The translations under genes were made by a program, and so were the position numbers. A stretch of 64,000 bases of DNA from Flammula alnicola (lineage: Eukaryota > Basidiomycota > Agaricomycetes > Agaricales > Strophariaceae), in the NCBI GenBank assembly GCA_015499995.1, contig JADNRV010000043.1, positions 124,001-188,000 on the forward strand. Reading direction: 5' to 3'. The notes beneath the pieces were generated by a model that did no database searches, was not told the origin of the DNA, and saw nothing but the letters and a program-made list of their open reading frames with translations. Positions within the stretch are counted from its first letter, which is position 1; every line of letters begins with the position of its first letter. Of this stretch, positions 1 to 13,352 are shown one piece after another.

Positions 1-3000
1 TTTTGCTTGAGAACTTGAACAATTCAGACGCGAACACTGTTTTGTACCTTGGCGAGAAGCAAGAATAAAAATAAAGAATTGAATTCAAGTGAGAAAATTC
101 GCCCGGTGACAACTTGAAGAATGTCTTTAATGTGATCTTTAACGGCATTGCGTCCCCAGCGGCCCAACCCCATACCCCACCTATAGATGATGACAAAGCT
201 CCTACCCCATGCCCGTGCCCCAGGCATGGCAGTTGAGATGTCCCGTTCCCAGCCCGAGTTCTATCGTCACCCGTTTAAAGGTTACAGTATCACTTCGTCA
301 CTAGTCCCATGCCTCCTAGTCTGTCTCCGGATGATAAAATAACCAAACGAGAGTAACGGACGGTATTAATGTCCTGTACCATCGATATCGATATCATTTC
401 AGAATTATGAATATGAACGTTGCAATTGAATATTCATTACCCGTTGGCGTGCCATATGCTCGAGGCTAGACCCAAGACGGCGTTGTGCCAGTAAATGTGA
501 ATGTTGTAGAGATATTAACGCTGACTTGAGGCTGTTCATCTGCGGGGGTGCTTAGGCACCATCCATCTATTCCTCGATTCGTCCATTCCTCTAGCTGGGT
601 CGTCAACCGCTGAACATCTCACTTCCGAGTCGGACTCGGAGTCCAGTCGGCACGGAGTGGGGAAGTCCAATTCGCTCAATTGGATTCTAGCATGATTCAG
701 AGTTCATACGAGTTCATTAATCAATCCCATTCTGCAAACGGCGGGCCCTCCAAGTAGACAGAGAGCGCCGGAGTTATTCATAGGAGGTCCATCCCAAATC
801 CATCGGTGTCTCGTGCGGTTACTGGACCATCCTCGACGTGCAACGTTAACAGCGGAAGAACAATTTGCCTCCAACCTTCCCGTCTTCGACCTGCCCGCCG
901 TAATCTAGCGTGGCAACCGTGGAACCTACCCCACAGCGCAACCAAGCAACCAAAACCACATGCAGACATGCCCATGACGCGCACAGGTTATAACTTTACA
1001 CACCCACGCACGCTCACGGGCCTCGAGAAGCCAGTAAACTAAGAAATCTTCTTGCGATATTATTACCTGCATACAAACGCGGGACTAATTGGACGATATA
1101 CTTAGCCTATGTATGGACTGACAGAGCTGCTCGGTTGGATATTCTTAGGAATTAGACGTAGGAACAAGGAGCGCCGTGGGTAACGTATACGTATATGCAT
1201 ATGTACATATCCTCCGGGCAGACGTGAGTGAGTGAGCGAGCGAGCATGATGGCGTGGAAAGTGAGATGTAACGTACAGCGGTGATATCTGTCTGTAGCCC
1301 AGTCCAGTATTGTAAATGACGCAGATCGGGGACATGGGGGACACGCGACGAGGGACGTGCACACGACAGGACTGGCACGCGTGCGCCTGCGTGTGCGTCT
1401 GTATCCATGCGTGCGTGAGCACGAGCGGAGGTAACGTGAACAGCAGCTTCGAGAGGCCAGACGAGCATACGTAGTATGCGAACGTGAACGCGAACGTGCT
1501 GCGCATGCGGGGCAAGTATGGGTATGGGGTAGGTATGGTCGATAGCTATCCGGATTCCGGATCTTGGGGTGGCATAGCACTTACACTTCGAAGTCCATCC
1601 GGTGCGTGCGTATGCGGGTGGAGCAAGTACATACATCGACGTCGCAGGCCGGGCTCATCACATCCAGCATCATCCAGTCAATATCCAGTCTAACAGCCTT
1701 TGATCACAAACGGGAAACCACGGGGAGGTATTTGGGTCCATCTATAATTAGTCCCGTCTGTGGCGATGGTGATGGTGAGGCATATTTACCCAATGACGCT
1801 GCACTATAGCTATGATGTGGACCTACTGTACATATATGCTTGTGATCATAACGTTCAGCTTTCGGGAGCATGGTGCTCTGCAATAACCATGGTAATTGGA
1901 TACTCTCGGGAGTATGTACTTATGTGTACATTTGGATCATCTATAATCCAGTGCAGGCATGCATCCGAGGCCGAGTTATCCTTAACCCAGCCGTTCCATC
2001 ATCTCATAATACGGCCGGCTCTGAATATTATTATTCAAGCAACAGCAACCGCAAGCGAAAACGGAGCTGCGCACCCCGCATCGAGTCGCGTCGTCGGTCG
2101 ACGTCGTGCTCTCGAGTAGCCTCGCAAAGACTGGCAAGGGCTCGTCGGAGGTGCACCTAGGTGACGATATCTATAGTACTTGTCGCGATTCGCACACGCA
2201 CGAGCACGTCATGTCGGTCATCACCCGCTGCCAGCCCCGCTGCCCCAGGGTAAGTGATAAGTAGGTAAACTGTTAACAGCTATTGACGAGGTAGCTCACG
2301 CAGATGGAAGATGATGGCACTGCAGCAGGTACACTACATACTGAGCGGGGGAGTATAAGCACGCAACTCGAAGGCCATCTCCGTACGCGGAGCACACGAC
2401 TACATGGGCGCGACACGGAACCCGGAGGAACGCGACCCCCCAGGCGGGGCGTCATAGCTGTGCCTAGCGAGTGCCGAGCTGCGGGAATGCGCCTTTGCAG
2501 GGTTGTGTATGTAGACGAAAATTATTAGGCACCCACGCCGGGCAATGCGGGGCGGCACTGGCCGGTGCGCATGGACGGCGGCCGGGGAATCGTTCCTGGG
2601 TGGGGTGTACATATTACATAGAGACGTCCGACGCAGTGTGGGTTGTCTGCATAAATTTTTACTTAAAAGAATAATATTGCGTACTGTAGCACGTCCTACG
2701 GAGAATAAAACCTGTGTCCATGGACATTTTAATATCCGGCCTGCGTAGGGTATACGTATTAGCGTAAATAATAGCGCAGCGCATTGTGGGCGTCCTAGTC
2801 ACCCACCGCCTCGGATGGTGTACATACATGCACCTCGAGGAATTTCACGAGCTCTGGCAAAAAGGGCAAAAGGGCATTATCCATATACCATCGCGCGGCG
2901 CGCGGCGCGGATCCGCGCCCCCTCCCGATATATCAGTCCCCACGGAAGAAATCCACCAAAAAATCAAAAGGGGCGGACATTTTGCTTCCGCATCACATGG

Positions 3001-5793
3001 CGGCGCCAAGTTGACGCGTTGACGCTCGTTCGTCGAGTAGCTTCAATTTGGGGCTCAGGATATCGGCCGATGTTACTAACGTGAGATTGGCACTTATGGG
3101 CTTCGCCGTGAGGTTGAGTAGAATACCTATGTTACTTACTAACGGTGATTCACCCCGGTGGGAGTTTTCCTTTATCACAGTTAGAAACAGGTTAATAACA
3201 TGTGAGTAAGAGCAGGTATCTAATATGTTATTAGATTGTGTGGTTTGTGCTGAAAATGTTACATAAAGCTCCCTACACTCCATCCACCAGGTTTTCCGAC
3301 TATCATTGTGCTCAGCTCGGCAGGCAAAAAAAATTCCATTGCCCGTCGTCATTGCTGCTCATTGTCAGTTACTAAAATGGGTATCTAACAGGTATATCAC
3401 ACCACAAAATGGACAGGTCCTAACAAACCCAGTACTGCTCAGGAGGGGGAAAAGGGGTCGTCGAGACGTGGCGTCCGTTGTCCGACCAGTGTCGTTATGG
3501 GTGCCAGTAGTAATATTGGAATTAGGGTAACTGGCAACGAGTGGCGATTCTGAAACAGACGCGCTGTTAGACTAAGACTGTAACATTTGATCATGGCGTT
3601 CCTTGCTAGGCTGTCTGCTGCTGTCTGCTGGCTGCTGCTGGAAATCATAAGTAAACATGGTTGACGGGTACCCGACGGTTTGATTGTGATTTTTGAACAT
3701 GATGATGATGATGATATCCACCGTCTGAATCTAAGGATAAGTACATGATACTTGACGATGGTCCATTGATGGACGGATGATAATGATGGTTTGATTAAAG
3801 AGCATCTATCTACATACCGTCCGTTGTAGTCCGTTGTCCAAGCAAGCTTATATTTAACACCCAGTTTGCGTGTGTGGAACGGTTTCGAGTTTCTGATATA
3901 CACAGGTAGGTAGTTCGCGGTAAACCTCGAGCCGAATGATGATTGGTGATAGTTGATTGGGGTGATGGTTGATTCTGTAGAACTTTAGAAGTTCAGAACC
4001 CAGACGGAGTGAAAGCCCGGTGTTCTAAGCTGCTAGCTGCTAAGATGGGAGGGACGAGGAAGCCACATAACATAAGCGCGCCGAGAGGAGGAGCGTATGA
4101 GAGAGTCCCGGTAACACAGTTTGTAAGAAACGAAACCACGAGAATGTCGGGAACGTAGTAAAAACCATAGGCGAGAGAAGAAACGTGCGCGCTTCCTTCC
4201 TTCCCTCCTTTCGTGCTTGCTCAGTCAGCAACCTAGAGTAAGCCGGTAGCTGAAGGAAGCTGCGCCTCTCGTAACGTGCACGAATTTTTTGCCCAGCTTC
4301 GGGACGGCGGCGAACTCGCGTCGCACAAACGCTGGACGAATAAAGCCGAAATGTTGTGATCATGGGAGGTCGAGATATTATCGCTAGCCGCGGTTGCATA
4401 AGTATAGCGTATAACGTATACCCCGCTGTCCCGGACTGGGGCTTGGTTTCGTGCGTTGGGCAGAAGCTATGCGGATGCACGGAACGATACTTGCGGTGCT
4501 GGAGACAGAACCAACGACAACCCCGGACTCCGGAGGTTGCGCTAGCCCCACGAACGTGATAAGGCCAATCTCAATCGCATGCAGATAACAACAAGTACAC
4601 AAGGTGCTCGAGGCTGATCAAGCTCATGAGCCATACGAGTCGAGTCAAGATCAAGACACGGAGTATAGTTAAGCATGACTCGACTCGCACTCGCACTCGT
4701 CGGCGAAGCCGTGATGGGTGGAGTGGGCGTTATTGGCTCAGCTGCCGGAGAGGGCGAGGGACCCCCCAGGCCAGCTAGGCCTTTTGTCCTTTGTTTGGGT
4801 TTGGGCCAGCCAGGCAGATAATAGACAGATAGGCAGAATAGAGAGACGGACGGGGCCCGTTTAATTTCCATGTATGTATTTTGCACCATGGACATTCCTT
4901 GGGACAGAGTAGCCAAATCGAGTCGAGGTAGCGAGTGAGCGCAAGAGGGTTTCGGGATTGTTGATGAGAGATCGCAGGACCGGGCTCTGTTTGCCTTTTT
5001 TGAATTCTCCAGTGCGGTTGGGTGGGTGGTTGATGGAGATGAGATGGGATGTGCGCGCAGGCAAGTGAACGAGGTGAAGCAGATGGGCAGATATTTACAT
5101 AGTGGTCAGAGAGCAAGGTGTGCATGTAGATAGGACGGATCCTGGAGTGGCATGCAGTGCGTAACGTGGCGGTTGATTAGGACGCCAGGCGGTGAAGGGG
5201 GGGGTTGTACGCATGGACGCGGGAGATATTCGCAGATTATGAGAGGGGGGTAGGGAGAGACCGGAGGGCGTGTGATTATTGAGGATGAGCTGGGATTGGG
5301 CAGCGGTAGTATGGCAACAAGAGGGGATTAGGTAAGAGGGAGGCCGGGACGGAGAAAGGAAAATAAGCGGCAGGATAATCAAAGGGAAAAGCGGACCGTG
5401 ATTATTGTGGTGGGACGGAGACGGAGAGATGGCGGAGAAATGCGGGAGATGCCGGGGATGAGAGGGGGTGTGTTGTGATTGGGGGAGGGGGTGTTCGGAC
5501 AAGATTCGGGCGATAACTGAAGAGGATGTGCAGGGAGGAGAGGTGCTGAGGGCGGGCTGGATGCAGGGGGGGAAGAGGGGGAGTTGGCCGCGGACCCTCG
5601 GTTACCGAGAAAGGAATAGAGCCGGGACCCGGTGCGAACGGTTGGGATTGAATGTGGCGCATACATATTGGACGGAAGGGGGAGAGATGCCCGATGGATC
5701 TGAATCTGGATCTGGGGTTAGTTGAGTGGCTTGCTTCGTTTATAACCAACCTCCTTCTCTGGATTCTCCCCTGCTCGCTTTTATTTCCCCACC
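1..5793. other. Gene-poor left flank
   Basis: No open reading frame here has a recognisable domain, a convincing exon chain or neighbour-like codon use. The many short ORFs overlap on both strands. Visible features are short GTATACGTATA-type palindromes (1185-1195, 2750-2760), a GC-rich palindromic patch near 2893-2920, CTG and ATG/GAT microsatellite patches near 3605-3715, and a strongly purine-rich plus strand just before the first gene. An exon shorter than about 150 bases could be hidden here. Confidence 0.6.
5180..5720 (+). promoter_or_regulatory. Purine-rich tract upstream of the Ecl1-like gene
   Basis: The plus strand is dominated by G and A over roughly 540 bases, with runs such as GGGGGAAGAGGGGG. 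The downstream leader (about 5745-5793) is pyrimidine-rich and runs up to the ATG. Pyrimidine-rich leaders are common in basidiomycete genes. A regulatory role for the purine tract is inference from position and composition only. Confidence 0.25.
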
Positions 5794-7345
5794 ATGGACT
5801 TTGACTCCGCCTGGTGTCCCGCCTGCGATAGGCAGATTCAACCAAAGCGTTACACTATTCAAGTCCCCACTACTACTTCTATCCCACATCCACCTCCCCC
5901 GCCGCCCTCCTCCCCCCGCAGGTCAAAGGGTACCATCAAGCAAAAGGCCGGTCTTGTCAACGGAACGGGCAGGATGAGACACAACGGTACCATCAAGACC
6001 CCGCCCCAGGTCGTCATGAAACAACGCACCGTCATCGACCAGGGCCCCACCCCTCTCTACTGCTCAGACGAGTGCCAGTTCGCTGACCTCAACTCACGTC
6101 GTCGCGGCGCACCCATCGACCCCGCGAGCGAGGAGCCAAATTCAAAGTCTGCGCCCATAAAGCCCTCCAATAAGAAGGCGTTCACCACCGCACCCAGCGA
6201 AACGGACAGCGACGCCTCCAGCTCAGATTCCTCCCCACCACCACCCATGACCTCCATGGAGAAATTCGCCGCCATGTACAATTTCCCCCCAATGCCCCCA
6301 CCCCCTCCTCCGTTCGACGAGCCTATGTCCGAGCTCGACTACGCACCCCGCGAGTATAACAGCGGCATCATGATGGCCGGCCGCCTCATCTCTTCCCTCT
6401 GCCCGCCCCCAGCCAAACCCCAGGTCGGCCCCTACCGCACCCCCCAAGAACCCCGCAAACCCATCCCAGGCTGGACAGACGGCAGCAATGCCTGGCGCTC
6501 AGCCGTCTACAGCTTCACCGCACCCAACACCGCCAACGACCCCTTCCACCGCGAGGCCGCCGCCAAGGCTTACGGCTCTTTCTCCGCCTCGTCCCACCGC
6601 TCCTCTCGCGGCGTCCACGTCTCCCGCGCCTCCTCTTCTTCCACTCTCCCTTCACTACAGACTGCCAACGCTGCTGCTGCCTCTTTCCACTCGGCGTCGG
6701 ACGATATGATCTCCAAGTTCGCCGCCAACTTTAGCAGGCGGTCCGAGTCGCGCGCGTCTCTGTACGCAGGTGGGGGTTCGGCCACCTCGCCGGTCCCCTC
6801 GTCCGCGGGCTCGACCCATTCGCTGCCCATCCCTTCGCCCAAGCGGGAAAGGTCGCTGCTGCATCGCGGCGCGGAGGGCAAGCTGCTAGTCCCGGACGTC
6901 AAGATGAAGGTGCACAGCGGGAGCAGCGCATCGCTATCGAGCACCTGGAGTGGGCCTGGCTCGTCGTCTGCGGCGTCGAGACGGAGCACGAGTGTGCGCA
7001 GCCCACTAAGTGTGACGAGTGACAGCGATGACGACACGGAGAGATGCGACAGCAAGGCGTCGCTGAGGCGCGATGTCAAGCGGCCGACGGTCGAAAATAG
7101 TGCGTTTATCTTCCTTTCGCGCTCTCTATGCCTACGTACTCACCCTTTTCCTCGCTGCAGCCCGATCGTGGTCATACGATAATGTGCAGACCTACGACAT
7201 CATGCCCATCCCACCGAAAAAGGTGAAGAAGATGGAGAAGCGTATCGTCGACGGCGAGGAGCGCGAGGTCGAGGTCGAGGTCGAAGAGTATCCCGAGCGC
7301 AAAAGGCTATTCCTCTTTGCGCCTACGCGGATATCAACGCCGTGA
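5794..7345 (+). CDS. Ecl1-family (fungal life-span regulatory factor) zinc-binding protein, long form
   Basis: Two exons, 5794-7099 and 7161-7345, with a 61-bp GTGCGT...GCAG intron, give 496 residues. The N-terminus MDFDSAWCPACDRQI places a CxxC pair at residues 8 and 11, and YCSDEC places a second pair at 90 and 94. This four-cysteine pattern is the Ecl1 signature; in fission yeast Ecl1-3 are small proteins of about 80 residues that extend chronological life span and are induced by nutrient stress. Here the zinc module is followed by about 400 residues rich in Ser, Pro and Ala, likely disordered. The tail after the intron begins with SYDNVQTYDIMP and contains a basic KKVKKMEKR and an acidic EVEVEVEE stretch. 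The ATG was chosen because it starts the cysteine module directly after the pyrimidine-rich leader. Family assignment rests on the cysteine spacing; the role in this fungus is inferred. Confidence 0.72.
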
Positions 7346-7567
7346 ATGTCCTTTCGTGGTTGAGGTTTTTTTATCCTTCTGGTTCTCTTTTCTTATTTTC
7401 TGGGCATTGCATTCATCATCCATCGACTCGGGCATTCAGGCATTTTTTTCGCATTGCATTGGCATTCTTCATTGGGATCTCGTTCTTTCTCTTTTTCTGG
7501 ACTGCGCAATTATCATCATCGACATCATCGGCATTGGCATCCTCTTCATAACCCACGCATCGACCCA

Positions 7568-7618
7568 TTTACCCATCCATCCATTCACGCACGCACGCAC
7601 GCATCCATCCATCCATCA
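7568..7618. repeat. CCAT/CACG tetranucleotide microsatellite
   Basis: Successive CCAT units surround a perfect run of CACG units (about 7587-7600), followed by more CCAT. It lies in the presumed 3' untranslated or intergenic DNA just downstream of the Ecl1-like gene. A GAC-repeat microsatellite follows at about 7706-7727. Confidence 0.8.
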
Positions 7619-8720
7619 CTTTCTTCGCTGTCCACCTCGCTTTCGGTTTTGCTTTTTCGCTTGTTTTGTTATCGATTATTCTGTACCCTTTTACCCACTC
7701 CTGCGATGACGACGACGACGACGACGACTCGCGAACTGGTACAGGCCAGAGCCAGGCGGACGGACCGACGACGACGACGACGACGACTGCGATGTTTATT
7801 CACGACCATCACGATGACGAGACGACTATTCTAACCATTTGATGACCACCCATACCAATACCAAGATCAGAAAAACGATACCCCTCTCGATACATTTATG
7901 CTTATCGTTATCAATCTCCTCTTCCACGCATACACCCCCCAAATACCAACAACGATAAATCCGGTTTATCATCGTATCGCCAACCCACACACGCCACGCC
8001 ATGAATATCACTCAGCAATTGCACCCGTCCTCCTATCCTATCCTATCCAGTCCTAAATACCCACCATCGATATCGCGCATACCCGGGTCGTCCCCCCCTT
8101 CCCCCTAGTCGTCTTTCGTCGTTCTCATCGTCGGCCTCATCGGCCGCCGCGCATCGCGCCGTCCCCTTCCTATCTGCGTTTTTGGGTTTTCATGTGTACA
8201 ATCAATCAAACAATCTCTCGGTGTTTCTTTTCTTCTCTCTTCCTCTTCCTCTTCTGTTCTCTTCTTGTACTTTTATTAGGTATTTTTGTCTATTCTCGCT
8301 GCTGCCTCCCTCGCATTTCGGGCCGCGCTTGTACATACATAACCATAACTATGACGAAAAATTATCGGCGGCCTGTTGTACTTAATCTTTTTCTTTTCTG
8401 GCTTCTCTCTGGATTGTGTTTCGTGTTTCGGGTTACCCTTTTACTCTTTTAGTTATTATCGTATAGTACATACTATTCTCGCCTGTTTCTTTGTGTGGGT
8501 TGAGATGTATATAAGTTCGGTGTTCCTTTGGAATACTCTGTAGGAGGCGTGGGTGGTGGTGAAATCGAATGAATTGGCATTGACATTGTAAACATTGAAA
8601 CATTGAATGCCTTTGAGCTTGAGTGGAATTGACAGCGAATGACTTTTGATCATGAGTTTGGGCTTGAGTTTGAAAGGTGGCCTTGGGATAGAGTTTAATT
8701 TTGCTCGAACGCATTGCATG

Positions 8721-8844
8721 CATGCGCGTTAACGTATACGTATAGTCACTTGACGTCGTGAATTTTGAAAGGCGTTGTTGGGCATGCGCAGCGTATACGT
8801 ATAGTCACTTGACGGTTGTGAATTTTGAAAAAGGCGTTGTTGGC
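8721..8844. repeat. Tandem duplication, period about 61 bp
   Basis: Two adjacent copies share CATGCGC, then CGTATACGTATAGTCACTTG, then GTGAATTTTGAAA, then GGCGTTGTTGG. Copy 1 runs from about 8721 to 8781 and copy 2 from about 8782 to 8844. They differ by a few substitutions and small indels (GACGTCGTG versus GACGGTTGTG; GAAAGG versus GAAAAAGG), so the duplication is fairly recent. Each copy contains the palindromic core GTATACGTATA. Confidence 0.85.
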
Positions 8845-11800
8845 TTTTTGCCTTGCTTCAATGCTTGCTCGTCGCTCAAAGAAACTTCGGCGTCCGTGTC
8901 AACTATAATGCGACGGCATCCCATGCGGTAACTCAGTGGTAAGTAGACCGGTTGCGCTATGTCGTACAGGTACGTACAGCTGTGTGTGAGTTGAGTACGT
9001 GCGATAGATATTACTTATCACCGATCAGAAGGTTTATGTTTTTTTTTTTTCGCCCGACGCTGTACGGGTACGGTAGGGTATAGGAGGTTACCCTGGCCGG
9101 CGGTAAATAGCAGCATGGAGAAGAGGAATCATCATCAAATTTTTATTTTTTGGACGCTTGCGCTGCGGGCACGCTTTTCCCGGAACTCGAATCACAAGGT
9201 GCTGAAGTGACTATGTAAGAAATTAGCCTTGGCTTAGCTTCTGTGGGGAAAGTGTACCCCGGAATATCAATATTGCAGTTAGTCGCAAGTGTGATTCGCG
9301 AATTATGATTATTATCTGTTCTATTATCATGGTGGCTAGGCAATCACAATCACGGAGAATTATTAATGCAGTCGGCCATTCGTGAATTCATGGATTTATT
9401 ATGATCACTATCCATTCTATAGCGTAGCTATACCTAGGCAACTTGAATCGCGATGATGATCCAGGAGAATGGCTATATGATAGATGTTTTTGCACCCCAC
9501 CCCAACATTCTTTCTGAACCTTCGATATGTTCTTTTGTTCCTTTTTTTGTTCGTATTCATTCTTTAAGCCGCGGGCCTATGCATAATGAGCACAGATGCA
9601 CAGCACATGCACCATTCACATGTATATATGGCTGGAATGAGGGGCACGAATAGTGGACCCTCGTTAGTTTAACGTTTACTTGACCTACGTATAATTAGTA
9701 CAGATGGAGCGAGTCGACAGACGCTGCAATATGTCAGGAGTGGTTATTGTGGGACCGGGGTACAGAACATGGGTTACTTGCTTAGAGGTCTGGTCTTGTG
9801 CCCTGAAATGCAAGTACTTCAATAAGAAGTTATACGAAGCGAAAGGAGGGTCCCTATTCTGACTTCGGGTATTAGAAGTCGCGGCCTGCCGTAGGTCAAG
9901 CAGGGTCAACCCTCCGCCCGCCCGCCCGCTCCATCCTGTTTTTGTTGTTCTTGTTGGAATGTGAAAATGGCGACGTCGGACGAGGAGGACCTTCGGGTGC
10001 TTATTGCAATATTGATTATTGGTAATCGGTATTAATGGGGCGTCTTCTACACACGGTCTGATATTGGCTATAGCTACTGCGGCCTGCCAGCCAGCCGAGG
10101 CGCACCGCGCCTGCGGTGCGGGGAGGCGTCGTCGCGTCGAGGCAGAGGCGCCCCGCCGCGTGGAGTGGGCCTCGAATTACCTTTAGGGTCGCATAAGTGA
10201 CCGAGTTCAAAGGTCCAAGGACGCCGACATCGCGTAGCGGTAATTGTGAGGTATATAGTTATATTTTTGCGGCTTGGGCGCGCCGGGGGGCTCAAGTTGA
10301 GGCGGGTCGGCGTGTCTAGTCCTACTATTGGAAGGTTAATCAGCAGCTGGGCCCTGCATACAGCCACGCTTGATCTGCTTCTACTTCTTCTCGTTCTATG
10401 TTCGTCGTGGCGCTACCTTCCAGATTCAGAGTCTTCTCAACAGAGTCTTCTCAACAAGGGCGCAATTATGACGCCAAGTTGGCTTCACGATGTGTACACC
10501 GCGTTGCGCCCGTTAGATGTTCTTAGACTGGAGTCTGCAGTGACGGGGATCCTTTGAGGTATTTCTTTGCGTCATGTTGATTGGAAAGTTGCACGGATGA
10601 GTGGGCCGAGAATAACTATCGGTACGCGCACTGACATCACTCACACCACTGAACGCATAGCTGCCACAGATCTGTGGAAACGAGCACACCGGCTTTCTCT
10701 GTGGCCTTGGCCATCTCGATTTTATTCTCGATTCTATCTTCCAACCTACCTTGCTCCACCGGGTCCAAGTTTCTATTCGAGGTACTGTACACAACGCACT
10801 GACGCCGTGCCCGGTGTATTAACCGTTTGACTGCCAGTGTTTCGAAAACCCGGACTAATAACATGGCAGCTCCAGACAGGCGGCTATTAAATTCAGACAA
10901 GGTGGCCATTTGATCTCGATGCTTACCCCACACCCCGCATTCCTGTGTATGCCTGGACAAGCGCCACCAACTCACGCAAGACGTCAATGGCGCCCGTATA
11001 ACCCCAACTGGGGACCCGGACGGATGGTCGATGGACCCGGATGACGACAAGGAGTCGAATAATAGACGTTTCAAATCCTCGGTGAGTGAATTGGATGACC
11101 CAACGAATGCTTCCCGGCCGCTCTTTGTTCTTTATCTTTTGTGTTCTACGCCTGATTCAATTAAGACTTTGTCCTGTCTCAGGAAACATGTTTGTTCTCC
11201 TGGTGACCACATACTTAGTCTGGGTCCTGCTCGGAAATGAAATCTTGACGTGCCCGGGGGGCCAGATTTATTCAGAAACCTATTTGGGGCATGATATTCA
11301 GTACTCTTTCAAGGAAGCGCCTTTGTTGCTCTCAAGTTCTTACAAGGCCCGGCACCGATAAACTGGCGCCCGACGGTATTGAGTAATAGGTCCATTTGTC
11401 GTAATTGTCTCACTGACGATATCTGAAAGCATTTGAGTCGTGCATGAGGTTGAATAAAGCGGTCAAGATGAATGAACTTGTTGAAGAGCGAATTTGGTTA
11501 GATATCGTCGTCATCGATATTTCGCCAATACCCCCAAGCGGTCAAGCTAATAGCTCATTAATCATTGGTCGTACGACCAGACAAAGGCGGCTATGTATTC
11601 GGGTAGGTCAATCAGTATGTATATTCATGATCCACTTACTAGTCGCGATCTGTCTCGTGCCCTGCGCAGTTGTCTGGTCATCTGCTTGATATGCAAGGCC
11701 GTACCTCACAAAGCCTAAAGCGTCTTGCTTAATTGCGAGCTTGGCAATAGATGCGACTAATTTTTGGGGTACTGAAAGTCAGTGCGAGACTGCGGTACTT

Positions 11801-12076
11801 GATTCTCATTGGAAGGCGCAGGCCAGCCAATTGCACGCGGGAATTTCTATTGGCCAGGTTCCCCGTGCTCGCATGGTGACCACGGTCCAGGCACACATCT
11901 AGCCACTACAGTCCCCTTCAGATCCTGATTATTATCGTCCCACTCGCAACGATCAGCGGTTGGGGTTGGACAATATTATACTTTGCGCTTCTGCCTTTCA
12001 TCCTTGTGTTTAATCCGTCGGCGATTAGTATTCCTGGGTCCCATTTTGTATATTACACTCTCTGTGCAGGCGGCCC

Positions 12077-12420
12077 AGGTTGATGGTCAACCTGAGGATT
12101 TGACCTAAGTTAGGTTACATATCAGTAAATAAAAGGTTAATTTTCATCTTCGTTAGGTTGGTGATCAACCTTGTAAGTAGGTTGACACCTTGGTCATTTT
12201 CTAACCTATTTTTTAACTTTTCAACCTATGTACAAATAGGTTGAGTAAGGTGTATGATCAACCTAACACAGGGTGTTAACCAACCTATATTCATACCGGA
12301 AATCAACCTATTGCTGGTTAAATAGTATCCAATTAGCAGCTTCCGTGGACTGTGATTGAGCTTGCTGTAGGCATTTTAAATCAAAAAATCAACCTATTAT
12401 TGCGACTACATACTAGGTTA
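12077..12420. repeat. Left subterminal AGGTTG/CAACCT array
   Basis: About 11 exact copies of AGGTTG or its complement CAACCT occur in 320 bases, plus several AGGTTA variants. Some are paired as inverted repeats, for example AGGTTGATGGTCAACCT at the outer edge and AGGTTGGTGATCAACCT. The array ends abruptly before the element interior. The likely role, by analogy with other CACTA elements, is transposase binding. Confidence 0.75.
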
Positions 12421-13352
12421 CATACAGCTACAAACTTTAAATGAGGACAAACTACACGCTGTCTACTACAGTCTAGGCCACCGTCGCTGAACCCACAGCG
12501 AGGCCTCAAGCATATGGTTCCCATGCCAAGTCGCATCCAACACCTGAAGATGTGGCGAACCGCGGAGAAAGGAAGTGGTGATGGGTGTCGCTGTCTGGCA
12601 AGCACAGAGAAAGGTCAGAATGCGACCTTCCGTGTCCAATATTTGAGGACCTTACCTGCTAGATATTGGCGCTTTGCATTCTCATACCCGCTTCCATCCC
12701 TCGATTCCACTGTAACAGGCACCGTCAATATTTGCATGTTGTCGGCAATAGTCTTCGGCGTTCGCCTTGAATGGATCTGCACAGACATGTTGGGTACCTA
12801 TGAAACCAGTAAGCAAGCATCCGGGTTATTTTCCTCATGCTCAAAAGGAGCACTTACCATTCACGTAGATGGCTTTCCGTTGTCACTGACGTCATGGGGC
12901 ATTGTTCGCGACGTACCTGATGGGCCTCCTACCATGGGTCCCTACCTCCTATCTCCCTAAGACTTCCTATGCCCTCGCGTTCCTGTTAATCGAATGCCAG
13001 CCCATGGTGTGAGCACTGAGCAGACCATGGTCAGTTAGGTTGTTGGGGACTCGTCGGGGTCATATGCAGTTGGGGGTTAGGATGGATCCAGGACGACGGT
13101 GATTAAGAACAAAGGTCAACCACCTGACGCTCTGTTCAGGCGGAGTTTAAAATATCGGCCATCGCCGGATACTGAGTATCCAACGCGGCATTTTGGACTT
13201 AGGAAAAAAAAAGGTGCGCGCCAAATTCTTATTTATGCCACCCTGTTCCAGGTGTCAATCTTTTTCCTCTAAAATTTCTCAGAACATGTTTAGAATATAT
13301 AAATTAACAGTCTTATCAAAAAATATAATATCTTTCATACTGGGGCATACTT

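Larger units (their letters stand above)
7346..12056. other. Intergenic region, left part of the gene desert
   Basis: No gene is supported. The first kilobase probably holds the 3' untranslated region of the Ecl1-like gene and is full of CAT, GAC and CCAT microsatellites. Further on there is a 61-bp tandem duplication (8721-8844) and a degenerate pair of related segments around 9290-9350 and 9380-9450 that share the words ATTCG(C/T)GAATT and CTAGGCAA. Short ORFs between 9.1 and 11.7 kb have no recognisable domains. Confidence 0.55.

Noticed and set aside
1102..1636. Three overlapping minus-strand ORFs of 137-163 residues
   Set aside because: Composition is Arg/His/Thr-rich from GC-alternating DNA, all three frames are open at once, and no domain is visible. 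Chance ORFs are more likely.
5095..5845. Long Pro/Ser-rich minus-strand ORFs upstream of the Ecl1-like gene
   Set aside because: They are the complement of a purine-rich tract, which reads as Pro/Ser in several frames, and have no domain.
12514..12960. 148-residue ORF inside the CACTA-like element as a transposase
   Set aside because: It has no recognisable transposase motif and is far too short for a CACTA transposase.
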